Below are positions 8,752-19,824 of a stretch of 64,000 bases of DNA, one piece after another. The position numbers and the translations under genes were made by a program. The notes under the pieces are model-generated. The model was not told where the DNA came from, ran no database searches, and saw nothing but the letters and a program-made list of their open reading frames with translations. The stretch is taken from positions 1,302,001 through 1,366,000 of the forward strand of contig JAKZHN010000008.1 of NCBI GenBank assembly GCA_037179335.1, read 5' to 3'. Source of the DNA: Cyclaneusma minus (Eukaryota > Ascomycota > Leotiomycetes > Marthamycetales > Marthamycetaceae). Within the stretch, counting starts at the first letter, position 1. Every line of letters starts with the position of its first letter.

Positions 8752-11156
8752 GACATGTTTTGGGGGCCTGTTCCCGAGTAGCCTTGATGGATTGCGCCGA
8801 AGAAGCCGACAGGTGTTCTGGCCCGTTCAGATGCTTTGTGATGGGTGAATGCGGTATTGCGGTATGCAGGGCAAACGATGAAAGAAAGTGCGTCGAGAAG
8901 AGGGGCGGTTTGGAGGGCGTCCAGGATTGATATAGGTTGTGGGTGAGTCGCAGTGTACCGCGGGTTATCTGATATGGGGTGCGCGATGAGGCCAGAGAGT
9001 TGGGCGCCGAGGCTGGATTGGCTGGATTGATCGCTGGGCGCGGATACTGGGTCGCTGGACAGTGGTGTGCAGGAGACGGCAGAGCGAAAGAGAGGTCTAG
9101 GGATCAGGCTCCGGCTGTGTTGTTCGGGGAACAATGGCAGAGTGCTTGGGTGGTCCTTTGTTCGGATGCGATTCTTGGGGGGACTGCGTTCTGGGTTGGG
9201 AGAAACGAAGGGGGCTGCGAGCTGGCAATTGCGACCCGTAGCAGCGCTGCAGCACTAGAGGTAACTCGCGCACCAACCCCTGTTGGTGCCCCAAGTCGGA
9301 TTGGAGCACCACTTACCACCCACCACACCTGCATCCGCCTATGTCAATGCCGCGCACAAAGTCGAGCTACAGACGGCCGCTGTACGAGGACTTCGGCCCA
9401 GGGGCCCTTCTCGAGTCCACGCTCTGGCTTCCATGTTCCTGCCTGTCTGTCGTCGAGCCAGCCGGGTCACGGTCGCAGCTGTCGCCTTGGTGCGCGATGT
9501 GCGTCCCCGCGACGCGATAAGGCTGCCACGGCCAGCGATACTTCTGAGCAGCTGGTGGCCGCATCGGGCGTGTGATATTTCTTATTTCTGACATCCGCGA
9601 GCGAGCTAGTTTTCCTGGGTCCGGCGCCGTTGCTCGATTTCTCCTAACGGCGAGGTCGCCAATCTGCACGGCTCACAAGGTGGCTTGCTGCCCTGGGACA
9701 GCTCCCCACGCGCCAAGTGCGCAGACTGCAGTCACATCCGGGAGCAGTAGTAAGAATTTCTTGCTGATTACTAGGAATAATCATGCTCGGTAAAAATGTT
9801 CTTAATTATCGAAGGTATTCCTAACAATCAAGAATTTTCGAAGAAAGCAGTTAAGCATCTGCGACGGGAAGTCAGCGTGTAAAAGGCGTCCTCCCACCCC
9901 CACAGGGATATTCCAGTGCTGCCCTTTCCGCGGCCCTCTCGTCCCGCCATCAATTTCCCAGATGGTGTGTCGGCGCCATCTGGCTTAGACTCGACCATGA
10001 ACATTCCTGCGCTGCTGTCCTCTTCTCCGCGGAGCTTGCTCCGTCCATCTTTGCATTTTCTCATTTGTTGTCCCCAAGGTCGACGGAGCTGCTCGAGAAT
10101 CGCGAAGAGTTGGAAATTTAGAGAGCGCGGATTGACCTGACGGTGGTGCGAGGCCAGAGTGGGGTCTCGCGCTGCAGCATCTAGGAACGGGACATGTGTG
10201 GGGGAGCTTTGCACCTGCTGCCTGGACCGCGCTGGAAAGACGCTTTCTCTCCCGGATGGCGCTTTGTCAATGTCGCAGAGCCGTCTTACGATTGACGTCG
10301 CCCTTCCAAGTGCCGCCGCTTCATGGCAGTTGCTTTCTCTAACTTTTAGTCCCTTCCTCTCCTTCAAGGCTGCCGATAGGCCGATCTGCGCGGTCGAGAC
10401 CTTTGCAGTCTGGATCATCCCTGTCAGTCGCGCATGGACCGAGTGGGGTTTGAAGAGAGATCGTCAGGCAACTACTCCGAACTGTGGGGGCCAGGCATTG
10501 ACGAGATCTCCAGATTCGAGATTCGACATGTCAACCAGACCATGTCAAATCTTCAGATCTGCTGAAGAACCGCGACGTCATCATCCGGGAACTTTGGCCG
10601 TGCAGTAAGTAATCGGCGCTGCCTCCCAAGCCTTCTAATTGTGCGTCTGCAGTCTGCCGTCATGTCCAAATCTTCAGTCCAACGGATTGGCAGTCTGCAG
10701 ACTGGCAGACCACTCGAAACGCTTCCCCAGACACCAACTGTCGGCTTGATTTTCATGTGACAGTCGGAGTCCAACATGCCCGCCGTTGATTTGGAATAGA
10801 GCGTGGCTCGAGCAACTTGGAAAAACGAAACTCGATTATCTGGAAAAGGAATTCGAAACTTCGGACCTCGGACTAACTTTCATGGGAATCACAAGTTTGA
10901 TGAACAGTCTGAGACAACAGAGCCACTGCAAAGCATCTCAGGTTGCTAGAATTCGGGCCTGTTAGCTACCTACGACGACGTCTCGTGTCTCAGACCACTG
11001 TCCCATTGTCCGCTTCTTCTTCTTCTTGGAGGGTCCAATTCGAGGTCATAGATCGTAAGTAACCTAGGCCTCTTGCCAGACGACCGTTCTCACCCAGAGA
11101 AATGCTTTTCATTCTCATCGAGAGAATCTCTTCGCTGTCAGCAGAAGTCCCTAGAC
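8752..11156. other. Intergenic region of about 2.4 kb, 5' side of Whi3
   Basis: Contains the presumed long 5' leader and promoter of Whi3. A minus-strand frame of 128 codons (9134-8748) abuts the Whi3 start. Another minus-strand frame of 196 codons (10418-9828) has no recognisable domain and atypical composition, so I do not call it a gene. A 14-bp perfect palindrome (CAGTCTGCAGACTG) is at 10691-10704. Nothing else is supported. Confidence 0.5.
9817..9835 (-). repeat. Dispersed copy of the 5898-5916 motif
   Basis: The reverse complement of ATTCCTAACAATCAAGAAT matches the unit at 5898-5916 in 18 of 19 positions. It lies in a locally AT-richer patch (about 9740-9845) upstream of Whi3. Confidence 0.6.
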
Positions 11157-12076
11157 TCAAAAGTCTTGCACGCCAGTCTCCCCCCGCTGATTCTCATCAG
11201 ACGGGCTCTTGCTTTCCCACTCCGGTTCCTCGTCATCAAACCATTTCTCCTCGGCCTCTCGTGCTTCTATTACATCCCACTCGTCGCTGTTGTCAACATT
11301 CTCATAAGAGAAATCCGGGTCTTCTCCCTTGGTAAAGCATAGGCCCATCTCGTACTCCCATCTGGCCTGGCCCTCTTCTTTATTCGATGGTACTTCCTCT
11401 GGGTCCTCGGGAGACATGCTTTCTCGTTCGCTGTCCCTTCCATTCGGCGCATCCTTTCCGTTCGGCACAGATTCCTCGGCCGAATCAGTACTCACATCTG
11501 TCGTTTGTTGTAGCGTCTCTTTCTTGTTTGCCAGGGCAGCCAATTTAGCTTCAGATCGGTACAGATCGGCCTCCAAAACACCAGAATATCCTTTGGCGCG
11601 TCCGTCCTTCTCTCGTTCTGCCGGAGTCCAGAAGCGCCGAACACAGCGGTCAAACAGCAGCGGATCTATGCAAGGTCAGTACATGGATTCCAAGTACAAT
11701 GGAATGCATTGGTTTTGTAGGTACCGGCAAGCTCGAGATCGGGGTTGGTGAAGTACTCTGGATGTCTCTCGAGATAGAGTCTCCTGCGGTTCTTGACACG
11801 GATTTGCGCGTCACGGCGTGTGGCCTTGTCGTCTGGCCCTTCATGGCCAGGCGTATTAGCCAAAGTCATTTTGATGTCGTTGTAGTCAATTGGGTGAAGT
11901 AAAGCATGGATTGAAAGTTGAGACTTTGCCACAACCTTGTCGGCCCACAGCCTCTTTTTTGAGCTGCGATAAGGAATCTCGAAAAATGGCCCAAGCTCCT
12001 TGACGAGCTCGGACTCGGAGGTTACGGGGCTACCCCAGGCTGACGCGATTTCCAGGGCGGGCCAAGACACCAACAT
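11157..12076 (-). CDS. CCDC97-like (coiled-coil domain 97 C-terminal) protein
   Basis: Two exons, 12076-11725 and 11665-11157 (TGA), with a 59-bp GT-AG intron; 286 aa. The block RVKNRRRLYLERHPEYFTNPDLELADPLLFDR followed by RRFWTPAEREKDGRAKGYSGVLEADLYRSEAKLAAL is the conserved core of the CCDC97 domain, and the late acidic segment (GEDPDFSYENVDNSDEWD) matches the domain end. The region in between is Glu/Ser/Pro-rich and probably disordered. The human protein associates with the U2 snRNP (SF3B), so a splicing role is a fair guess, not shown here. Its ATG is 111 bp from the divergent phosphatase start and only about 190 bp from the transposon island, yet the frame is intact. Confidence 0.85.
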
Positions 12077-12187
12077 GTTTTACAATAATCTTTGTACCAC
12101 AATTATTAAAGATCAAAGCTGCAAAGGCTAAATACGAAGCCATTCACCTAGCCCGAGTTTTGCCGTTCGCTTTCAAGGCTTTATAGC
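12077..12187. promoter_or_regulatory. Short divergent promoter of CCDC97-like gene and phosphatase
   Basis: Only 111 bp separate the two outward-pointing start codons. It is the last unique sequence left of the island apart from phosphatase piece 1, so the phosphatase promoter is presumably still in place. Confidence 0.5.
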
Positions 12188-12269
12188 ATGTCGACCACCG
12201 AACCCCAGAGCCTGCCTTCCCCGCCGTTTATTAAAGTTTCTGGCGTGAATAACTTCAGAAATGCCGGAG
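12188..12269 (+). pseudogene. Tyrosine phosphatase gene, piece 1 (start codon and N-terminus)
   Basis: ATG at 12188 opens a frame reading MSTTEPQSLPSPPF, then IKVSGVNNFRNAGG, the usual beginning of fungal Y_phosphatase3-type enzymes (the NFRDAGG motif). The frame is cut at 12269, where a hAT-like element begins directly after the 8-bp target TGCCGGAG. The frame resumes at 15850 behind a second copy of that target. Reading across the junction restores the Gly-Gly of the motif with no frameshift. Any product from this piece alone would lack the catalytic loop. Confidence 0.88.
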
Positions 12270-12309
12270 TAGGGCTTCCCACAAATAGCGGTTTGTTTCA
12301 TGTTTGTGG

Positions 12310-12385
12310 TTCGATTCGTGTTCGTTTTGGCACGAATACAAATACGAATATACCAAATTTTTCACGAATTTATTTATAATATTCG
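12310..12385. repeat. Left subterminal CGAATA-type motif cluster of the hAT-like element
   Basis: Several copies of TTCGT/ACGAATA words (for example TTCGATTCGTGTTCG, CACGAATACAAATACGAATA, CACGAATTTA) occur within about 120 bp of the left end. Such arrays commonly bind hAT transposases. Confidence 0.65.
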
Positions 12386-13296
12386 TTATATAAATCATGC
12401 TTTAAAAGGCTTTAAAATGCTATAGAATTAATTTCTGGCTGCTAATTTGGGTGTGGAAAATTAAATTTGTATAGGTATAATATAAAAAAGGTTAAAATAG
12501 GGATGTCTGATTTTTATATTTGATATTAATTTAATTTTTGGGTAAATTAATTAAAATCCCTAAATTTAATAGAATTATTTAATATTTAATATTCCGGTGT
12601 ATTTAACTTTATTGGAAATAATTGATTTTTTAAACTAATAAAAAGTTAAAATCTTAATATTATTTAATAGCCATTTTTTTTTAAAAAGAATTATTTAAAA
12701 TTCCCAAGTTTAATTAAATTAATCTTTGTTTTTGCAATTATTTATATTGGAGTTTTTTTAAGGCAAAGAAATTTTTGGATTAATTAAATATGGAAATCTA
12801 AGCTTAAAAAGTAATTATAATTTTATAATTTTCCCTTTATATATATATATATATATATAAATAATATTAATTGTTTTATAGATTTTAGCTTTAAAAACCA
12901 TTTTTTAATTTTAATTATATTCCTGCAGCTATTAAATATTTTTTACAGCCAATTTTAAAAGCTGGGATAGCTAAGTAATTTTGCGCGGTTTTTGCTAGGA
13001 TTGGAAAATCCTTTTTATAATTTTGCCATTAGATTATAAGCTAATTTTTATTTATTTTAAGCTTTTTAGAAATTTTAATTAGTCCAAAATTAAAATATTT
13101 TTCAATTTTTAACCTTTTTTAAGCCTTTTTTACCATTTTATTTTTAAATATATTTTTAAATATATTATTAAATATATTATTAAAAATTTCAAAAGTTTTA
13201 AAGATTTTGCTAAAAGACTATAGAATTTGAAAGAATAAAAAGCAAGCTATAAAGGTTGTATTTTTTTAAATAGCCATTATAATTTTATTTATAATC

Positions 13297-13522
13297 TATT
13301 ATAATAGTCAAAAATAAATTGGTAAATAAAGGTGCGTTATATATATTTCTTAGCTATAAAGAATAGCCGCTGCCTTTTTTAAATAAAAATAGCAATGTTT
13401 AAATATTATACGCTAGGAATTTTGCTTAGTTTTTTTAATAAATAATATTTGCTTTTTGCGTATTTTTAGCGCACGTGTTTTATAAAATGCCCGTAAGGCG
13501 CGTTTTTTAGCCCCGTGTAATA
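13297..13522 (-). mobile_element. Solo LTR of the Gypsy-B family inside the hAT-like element
   Basis: These 226 bp are the reverse complement of the Gypsy-B LTR (26733-26958, also 226 bp). Shared landmarks are the CACGTGCGCTAAAA word, a TAAGCAA...TAGCGTATAATATTTAAAC block, and CAGCGGCTATT with the AATTTATTTTT tail. A perfect 5-bp duplication TAATC flanks it (13292-13296 and 13523-13527). There is no internal retroelement sequence, so this is what remains after LTR-LTR recombination. Confidence 0.88.
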
Positions 13523-15724
13523 TAATCCGCTTAGCGTTAGCTAAAAAAAAAGATTTTTAAAAAGGGTAGCGGTTTTATAATATAAATTAAAAAATATAGC
13601 AATATAATAAATATTTATTTTATTAGCAAAAATATAATATTTTTCCGGTTTTATTTTGGCGTTTTTAATTACCGTGCAAATATATAGCTTGATTTTATAT
13701 TAAAGGCCTTTATTTTTTAAAATTTTATTAAACTATTATTAATTCTATAATATAAAATTAAGCTAAAATTTATAAAAAAATCTTTTTTGAATAGAAATAA
13801 TATAATTTTATAAAAAGGCTCCAAAATTTAATAAATTTACTTTAGCGTTTACTATTTTTTTTAATAAAGGTAGGGAATCGGTTATATTGCTTAATAAATA
13901 TAATAATTTATTAGTGGAGTTTTAAAGCCATATTAATTATTAAAAGAATAAAATTTTAGCGGATTTTAATATTTTTGAAAATAAAAATAGGATTTAAACC
14001 GGCAGCCTTATAGAAATTAAGCTATATTTAAAGCCTCTAAAGGTTCAAGTAAATTTATATCACCAGGGTTTAAAATATAATAATTGCAGATTTTTTAGTG
14101 ATTTACTATCTATTTTTTAAAGCTTTAAATTGATTTTTTGATTTTGTTTGGCTTTTAGATTTTAATTTCGTTAAGAAATTTTAATAAATAAAATTAACGA
14201 TATAAATTAGGTATTAAATATATTTATTTGGAAATTTAAAAAATAGATTACCTTTTAAGCAATTATTATATAAGGCAATATAATATATTTTATTATTATT
14301 TGCGTTAGTTTTAATAACGGCGAGGATTTTGGACTTGATTTTAAGTTTATAATTAATTTTAATAAAAGCTTTTGCTTGGTTTTTATTAAAGTAATTGCTA
14401 TAAAGCTTTTTAAAATTAAAAATAAGCTTTTTATAAAAATGGTTTTTAATAATATAATGTTTTATAATTTCCAATATATTTTTATTATTTTCGAAAATTT
14501 AAGCACTATAAAAAATAGCAATTGTTTTATATTTTTGCTATAAATAATTTGCTAGTTTTGAATAATTAAAAATAAATTTTATTTTTATTTATTAGGCTAT
14601 AATATTAGCAGATTTAAAAGGACGCTTAATACCAATATTTTTAAAAATAATTTGAAATTTAAAATGCTTAATAATATTATAATTTTGCTAGGTTTTAATT
14701 ATTTAAATTATTAAATTCCAATTTAAACTGGCTTTAATTTTATTTTATTTTGAATTCGGAATATATTAGCGAGATTATACTAGCGAGATTAAAGCGTAAA
14801 TATTAAAAGAAATATAGTAATATTGGTAAAAAGATTATAGGATTAATTTGGAAAAAAATTAAAAACCTGGTATTTAATGTTTTGTTTTGGAAAAATACCG
14901 TATTTTTAAAATTATTTATTAACATTTATTAGAAATATTTAATACTGGAAATTAAAAATTAAACATTATAGCCAAGCTTTTTACAGCAATAAGTTATATT
15001 TTATTGCAAATTATTAAAGCTAGATATATATTATATTATTGTAAAAAAATTATTTTTAAAATAGTTTTTTCATTTGCCTCGATATTAATAATGCTTTATA
15101 AAGGGCTTAATTCAAATTTATAGCCTAAAAGTAAATGAAAAAGCTTTATTAAACGAATTAGCAATAAAATTAGTAATTTAAAAAAGGTGCTGGGTAGGTT
15201 TAAAAAGGGAATTAATAAGTTTTTGGCTATTTTTATATTAGAAATCGATTTTTCAACAATGATTTTTATAAATTAATTTAAAGATTTTTAAAAATTGTAA
15301 ATTAAGGCCGATTTTTTTTAAAAATTAATGCTAAATAAAAAAGCTTATTTATTATAATTATTTTGAAATGATTTTTTTAAAATGATTTTTTTGAAATGAT
15401 TTTTTTATATTTTTATTATTTTTTCTTTATTATTGCTGGACTTAAATAATAAATAGTTAAAATTTCCAAACTTTGCCGAAATTTTACTAGGGGGTATATT
15501 GGAAATAATGCCGTTAACATTAATTTAAATCCCTTTATTTAAATTGCGATAATTGGATTTGGGAACCTTGCGAAAGGGTTTTTGGATAGGCTATTATTTT
15601 TTTATAATTATAAAGTATTTGAATATTAAAAATTTCAAAAAACAGTAAAATATAGTGTTTTTATTAAAAATTTTGCATCGTCTTAATTTTTTGCCAGCGT
15701 TATTTTTTGCTAAATTTATATTAT

Positions 15725-15815
15725 TATTTTTATTATAAATTACGAATACGATTACGAATATTCGTTGCAATTTAATCACGATCACGAATACGAATACGAA
15801 TAGCATTTAATATTA
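15725..15815. repeat. Right subterminal CGAATA-type motif cluster of the hAT-like element
   Basis: Repeated ACGAATACG, ACGATTACGAATATTCG and CACGATCACGAATACGAATACGAATA words mirror the cluster at the left end and lie within about 120 bp of the right terminus. Confidence 0.7.
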
Positions 15816-15841
15816 ACGAATTTTATTTATAGCGAGCCCTA

Positions 15842-15905
15842 CGCCGGAGGCTATGCCTCCGCTTTGGCTTCCCAGCAGTTTATCCGTCGGGGTATAATCT
15901 ACCGC
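15842..15905 (+). pseudogene. Tyrosine phosphatase gene, piece 2 (64-bp island)
   Basis: The first 8 bp are the second copy of the hAT target. From 15850 the frame left at 12269 continues as GYASALASQQFIRRGIIYR, matching the segment between NFRDAGG and the next conserved block in this family. It ends at CGC (15903-15905), followed by the outer element's putative TTAG target. The GC content is ordinary and there is no stop or obvious C-to-T damage, although it is wedged between two heavily mutated elements. Confidence 0.85.
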
Positions 15906-16869
15906 TTAGCTTAGCTCGCAAATATAATATTTAAGGGTATTAAAGGTCTTAAATATATCCAAATGGTATTTAATTATTTAAAAATAGGTCTCGTGAAATA
16001 GGCGCGCAATACCAAATATTTAAAAATAATAAATCTAACGTAATTATTTTTCGAATATAGCTTTAATTTATAATAATATTATTATTTCTGCCCAAGTGCG
16101 CAGCTGCAGCTTTTTCAGTTAAGGTTTCAATTATTTTAAAGCTATTTTCAATTTCACCACTACCGCTATAGCTTTAATACGCCGCCGCCGCTTCGCCGCT
16201 ATCGTTCTCGTAGCTGCCGTTTGCAAATATAAATAATAGCGGCGTATTATAGCCCGCAGGCAATATTTGGTATTTTATAAATACCTTTTTTGCGATTTTA
16301 TTTTTGAAACCATGCCTTTTTAAAATACAAAACGGCATTTCCAATAAATTAAAAATATAGCCTATTTTTAAACTCTAATTTACCCTGGTTAATTATTAGT
16401 ATATTTGCAAATTTACACGCGAAAAAATCAAGCTATTGGCTAAATTTTTTAATTTAAAAAACCGGTTTTGCCCTAAATACCGATATTTCTCTAGCGTTAT
16501 TATTGCCCTATATATAGTATTTTGCCGGCTTTTATTTCCCGGCCAATTTATCGACAAAGCCTTTTTTCTATTTACACGAGACGAATCCTAGCTTTTCCAA
16601 ATTTTTAATAATACAATGATTTTTTCTAAAATAACGCTAGCGAGACCTTTTAAAATAATACCCTTAATTAAGTAATTACAATAAATTAAAGGAATTTAAG
16701 AGGGCAATAAAAAATATAAATAATAAAAAGCAAAGGTATATTTAAGGTTTTATAAACGGTATTTTTCATGGATTTTGCAATCCAGGAAAATCGAAGCTTT
16801 AAAGTTTTATATATAATGGTTAAAAACAATCTACTAGTATAAAGCATTAGGTTATTATTATATTTAATA

Positions 16870-17075
16870 ATTTAATGTTTTTTATTTAATTATAGCGAGT
16901 GAGTAGCTAGTAATAATAATGGTATAAGCTATTGGTGGCTGCATTAAGCATTAGCTTATACCAAAAGCTGACGATATTTTTATTATTTACGAAAAGAGCT
17001 TTTTTTATATACTTTAAATATACCATTACTACTATTCCTAACGCTAGCTAGCTTTATATAATTTTATTAAACCAA
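16870..17075 (+). repeat. 5' LTR of the Copia-type element (approximate)
   Basis: Aligns with about 36945-37140 over roughly 200 bp with mostly C/T and G/A differences. The start may be TGAGTAGC at 16890 or some 20-25 bp upstream, because similarity extends through TTTAATTATAGC on both sides. Confidence 0.65.
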
Positions 17076-19606
17076 TACTAATTAGTATTTTTTTATACTA
17101 TTTATACTGGACAAAAAGCTATTTATACAATTTAAAAGCATTTATAAAAAATACGCAAAATATTAAATACTTGCCTTTACTTTTTAATCGCTGCGTTTAT
17201 TATCCATTTTATCGTCGACTATTTTTTGGATTATAAAGATTGGTATTTTGCGACATTCGAATTTGGCAACTAAAATTTATTTTACTCGCCAAGCAAAGGC
17301 CATAATTATTAAAACCCAATTCTTTCTTTCGCCTTTATATATATATATTTTAATTATTACCATTTATTCGTTTTTTATTTATTACGAATTTTATTAATTA
17401 TTAAATCCTATTATTAAATTAATCTTTTTTTTATTATTATTCTTATTATAGCAAAATTCTATATTAAAAATTAAAATAATAAAACATTTGCCAATGGTAT
17501 AAAAAACAATTTTAATTTTTTTTATTTGTATATAGCATTTATTAATTTTTCCAAATAAGTTTTTTTGCTTAATACAATTATTAATTATGAGTAAGCCAAA
17601 AATTATATTTTATATAAATTTAATATAAATTAAAAAACCATTTATATTTAGCAAATTATTTTTGCCTTTATGCTTTATTATTTTTAAAAACTATAAAGCT
17701 ATTGGTTAAATAAATGGCGCTTTTTAAAGGGATTTTAAAAATAATTTTAATATCTGGATTTTTTAATTATTTGTAATAATAGCAAAATATATCCGCATTA
17801 TAATAAAAAATCATTTATATAATTATAATATATATATTTTAATTATTGGCCCGCGCTTTATTATTTTTAATAGCTTATATAAACCATTAAATTGGCCAAA
17901 AAATAAGCTTGCAAAACTTTGCCAAATTCGTTATTCTTTTTTTTAAAAAAAATTGGCACTATAAGTTTTATCGCTTTCCAATTCCCAAGCCCATTAATGG
18001 CAAATTTATAAGTTTTTTTATCGCTTTAAATTCCATTCCTATCCGATAATTAAATCTGCTAATACCAATCAAATTGCCGATTATATTGAAAGAAATTTAC
18101 TATTTGCCAATAATAACTTTATTTCTAATAAAAGCTTTTAAATTGCTTTTAAATAATTTAAATAAAAAAGTATTTGAATCCGCTATTTTTGCTTTTTTTA
18201 AAATTTTTAATAATAAATTTTTTAATTAATTTGCCGCTTTTTTGATTTTATTATTTTTAGGCAAATTTCAAAACTCGCTAAAGCATATAAAAATAATAAA
18301 ATAAAATACAGCAGCAAAATATTTAATATTTATGAAAAGAATTGTATATATTTGCGAATTTATATTATAAGCATAATATTTTTATTAAAAATATAATAAA
18401 TGCATATTTAATTATATTAATTGGCAAAGCTAATAAATTCTATTTTAAGCATTTATCTAGTAAACGCTTAATTATTTGGCAAATGGTTAAATAAATAAAT
18501 AAAAATTTTAAAATTGGTATTTATTATTTTCAATATTTTAATTTTGAGCAAAATTTAAAATACATTCGCATTATTAATAATTTTGCAAATGTCAATAAAT
18601 CTTATTTAAAATTGCTTTGAAATTCTATTTATTAAATTTAAGCTTTTTTAATAAAATTTGCGTAAAATTTATAAAAAGAAAACTCTCCGCAATTAATTAA
18701 TATTTGCAATTAAAAATATTTCTAAATTAAAATTGGCTTTAATAAACAAATTTATTAGCTATAGGAATTTCTGCAATAATTTTTATAATATTATTATAAA
18801 TCGGCAAATTATTGATAAATTAAATGCTGGCCAATATTTTACCAACTATTAATTTAATTTTTTCTTTTTGCTTTTAAAAATATAAATAAAAGCTATGCTA
18901 TATTTGCCGAAAATTCAATTACTAGTTTATTCGTTATAAAAAGCCCAATTAATGCAAAAGATTTAAAAATCAAAAAGGTATTTTTTAAAGCATTAATTAA
19001 GCCTTTATTATTAAAGCTTATCAGGTTTTTCCTTAGCAAATTAAAGATTTTAAATTACTAAATAATTTTTTTTAAAACCAATTCTGCTTTAATGGGCCTT
19101 TTTATTGCTATAGTTAATAAATAAATAATTTAAAATATTAAAATTATAAATAAATAAAAAATAAAAACCGCTTTTATATTATTTTCAAATTAATATATAA
19201 TATCCATATTTTTTAATTCCATCAATTTTGCCAAAATTGCGTTTATTTTTGCTAATACTGCTATTTTCTATATTTTTATTAGCAATTAGCTATTTAATTT
19301 AAATATTTTTATAAGTTTTAAAATTGATAAGCTATTTATTTTGGCTAATTGCTATTTTGCTAATATTTTTAAACTATTATATTAAATAGCAAAGCAATTA
19401 ATATTTTTATAAAAAATTATACCTGCTTTGAAAATAGATATTTTTAAACCTGGTAAATATTATATTATGTTTGGCAAAAATAATACTAATATCCTAAATA
19501 TAGCTTAAATTTTAACACTGTTTATTATTATAGATTTTTATATTATTAATGCGAAAAAAAAACAATTTATATTAATAATATAAACCATTTAAAAATTAAA
19601 TTTAAC

Positions 19607-19824
19607 TGTTATAATACTGACCCTAGGTGCCTTAGGCACGTGCCCCGGGCACGCGCCGCGCGCCCCAAGCCTTTAAGCCTTAGCCTTATATACTAGGCAT
19701 ATATTTTTAGCGCTTTGCGCTAGCTTGCAGGACTTTTAAAATCCTGCAAAGTTAGAAATTTCCATTTCCAGCTTATAATATTGCTTTATTCTAACCCTTA
19801 TTTTGCCTTTAAGCTACTATAATA
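19607..19824 (+). repeat. 5' LTR of Gypsy-A
   Basis: A 218-bp copy. It has a conspicuous GC-rich core (CACGTGCCCCGGGCACGCGCC, about 19638-19660) that stands out from the AT-rich surroundings and matches the 3' LTR. It differs from the 3' copy mainly by transitions. Confidence 0.85.

Larger units (their letters stand above)
12270..15841. mobile_element. hAT-like DNA transposon, RIP-degraded, inserted in the phosphatase gene
   Basis: The element starts TAGGGCT and ends AGCCCTA. The terminal inverted repeats match over the first 7 bp and then imperfectly to about 18 bp, most differences being C/T. It is flanked by an 8-bp target duplication, TGCCGGAG (12262-12269) and CGCCGGAG (15842-15849), one mismatch. 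An 8-bp duplication, short TIRs and clustered subterminal motifs are typical of the hAT superfamily. Without the solo LTR inside it (13297-13522 plus one 5-bp TSD) it is 3341 bp, a usual size for an autonomous hAT. No intact transposase frame remains; a minus-strand frame of 86 codons at 14474-14214 may be a remnant, but I cannot align it to a transposase. Superfamily assignment rests on ends and TSD. Confidence 0.78.

Noticed and set aside
8979..9575. 198-codon plus-strand frame opposite the Whi3 upstream region
   Set aside because: Shadow of GC-rich DNA with overlapping frames on the other strand; low-complexity Arg/Ala/Ser content and no recognisable family.
9828..10418. 196-codon minus-strand frame upstream of Whi3
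   Set aside because: No domain, no conserved pattern, start inside unrelated intergenic DNA, and composition unlike the real genes around it.
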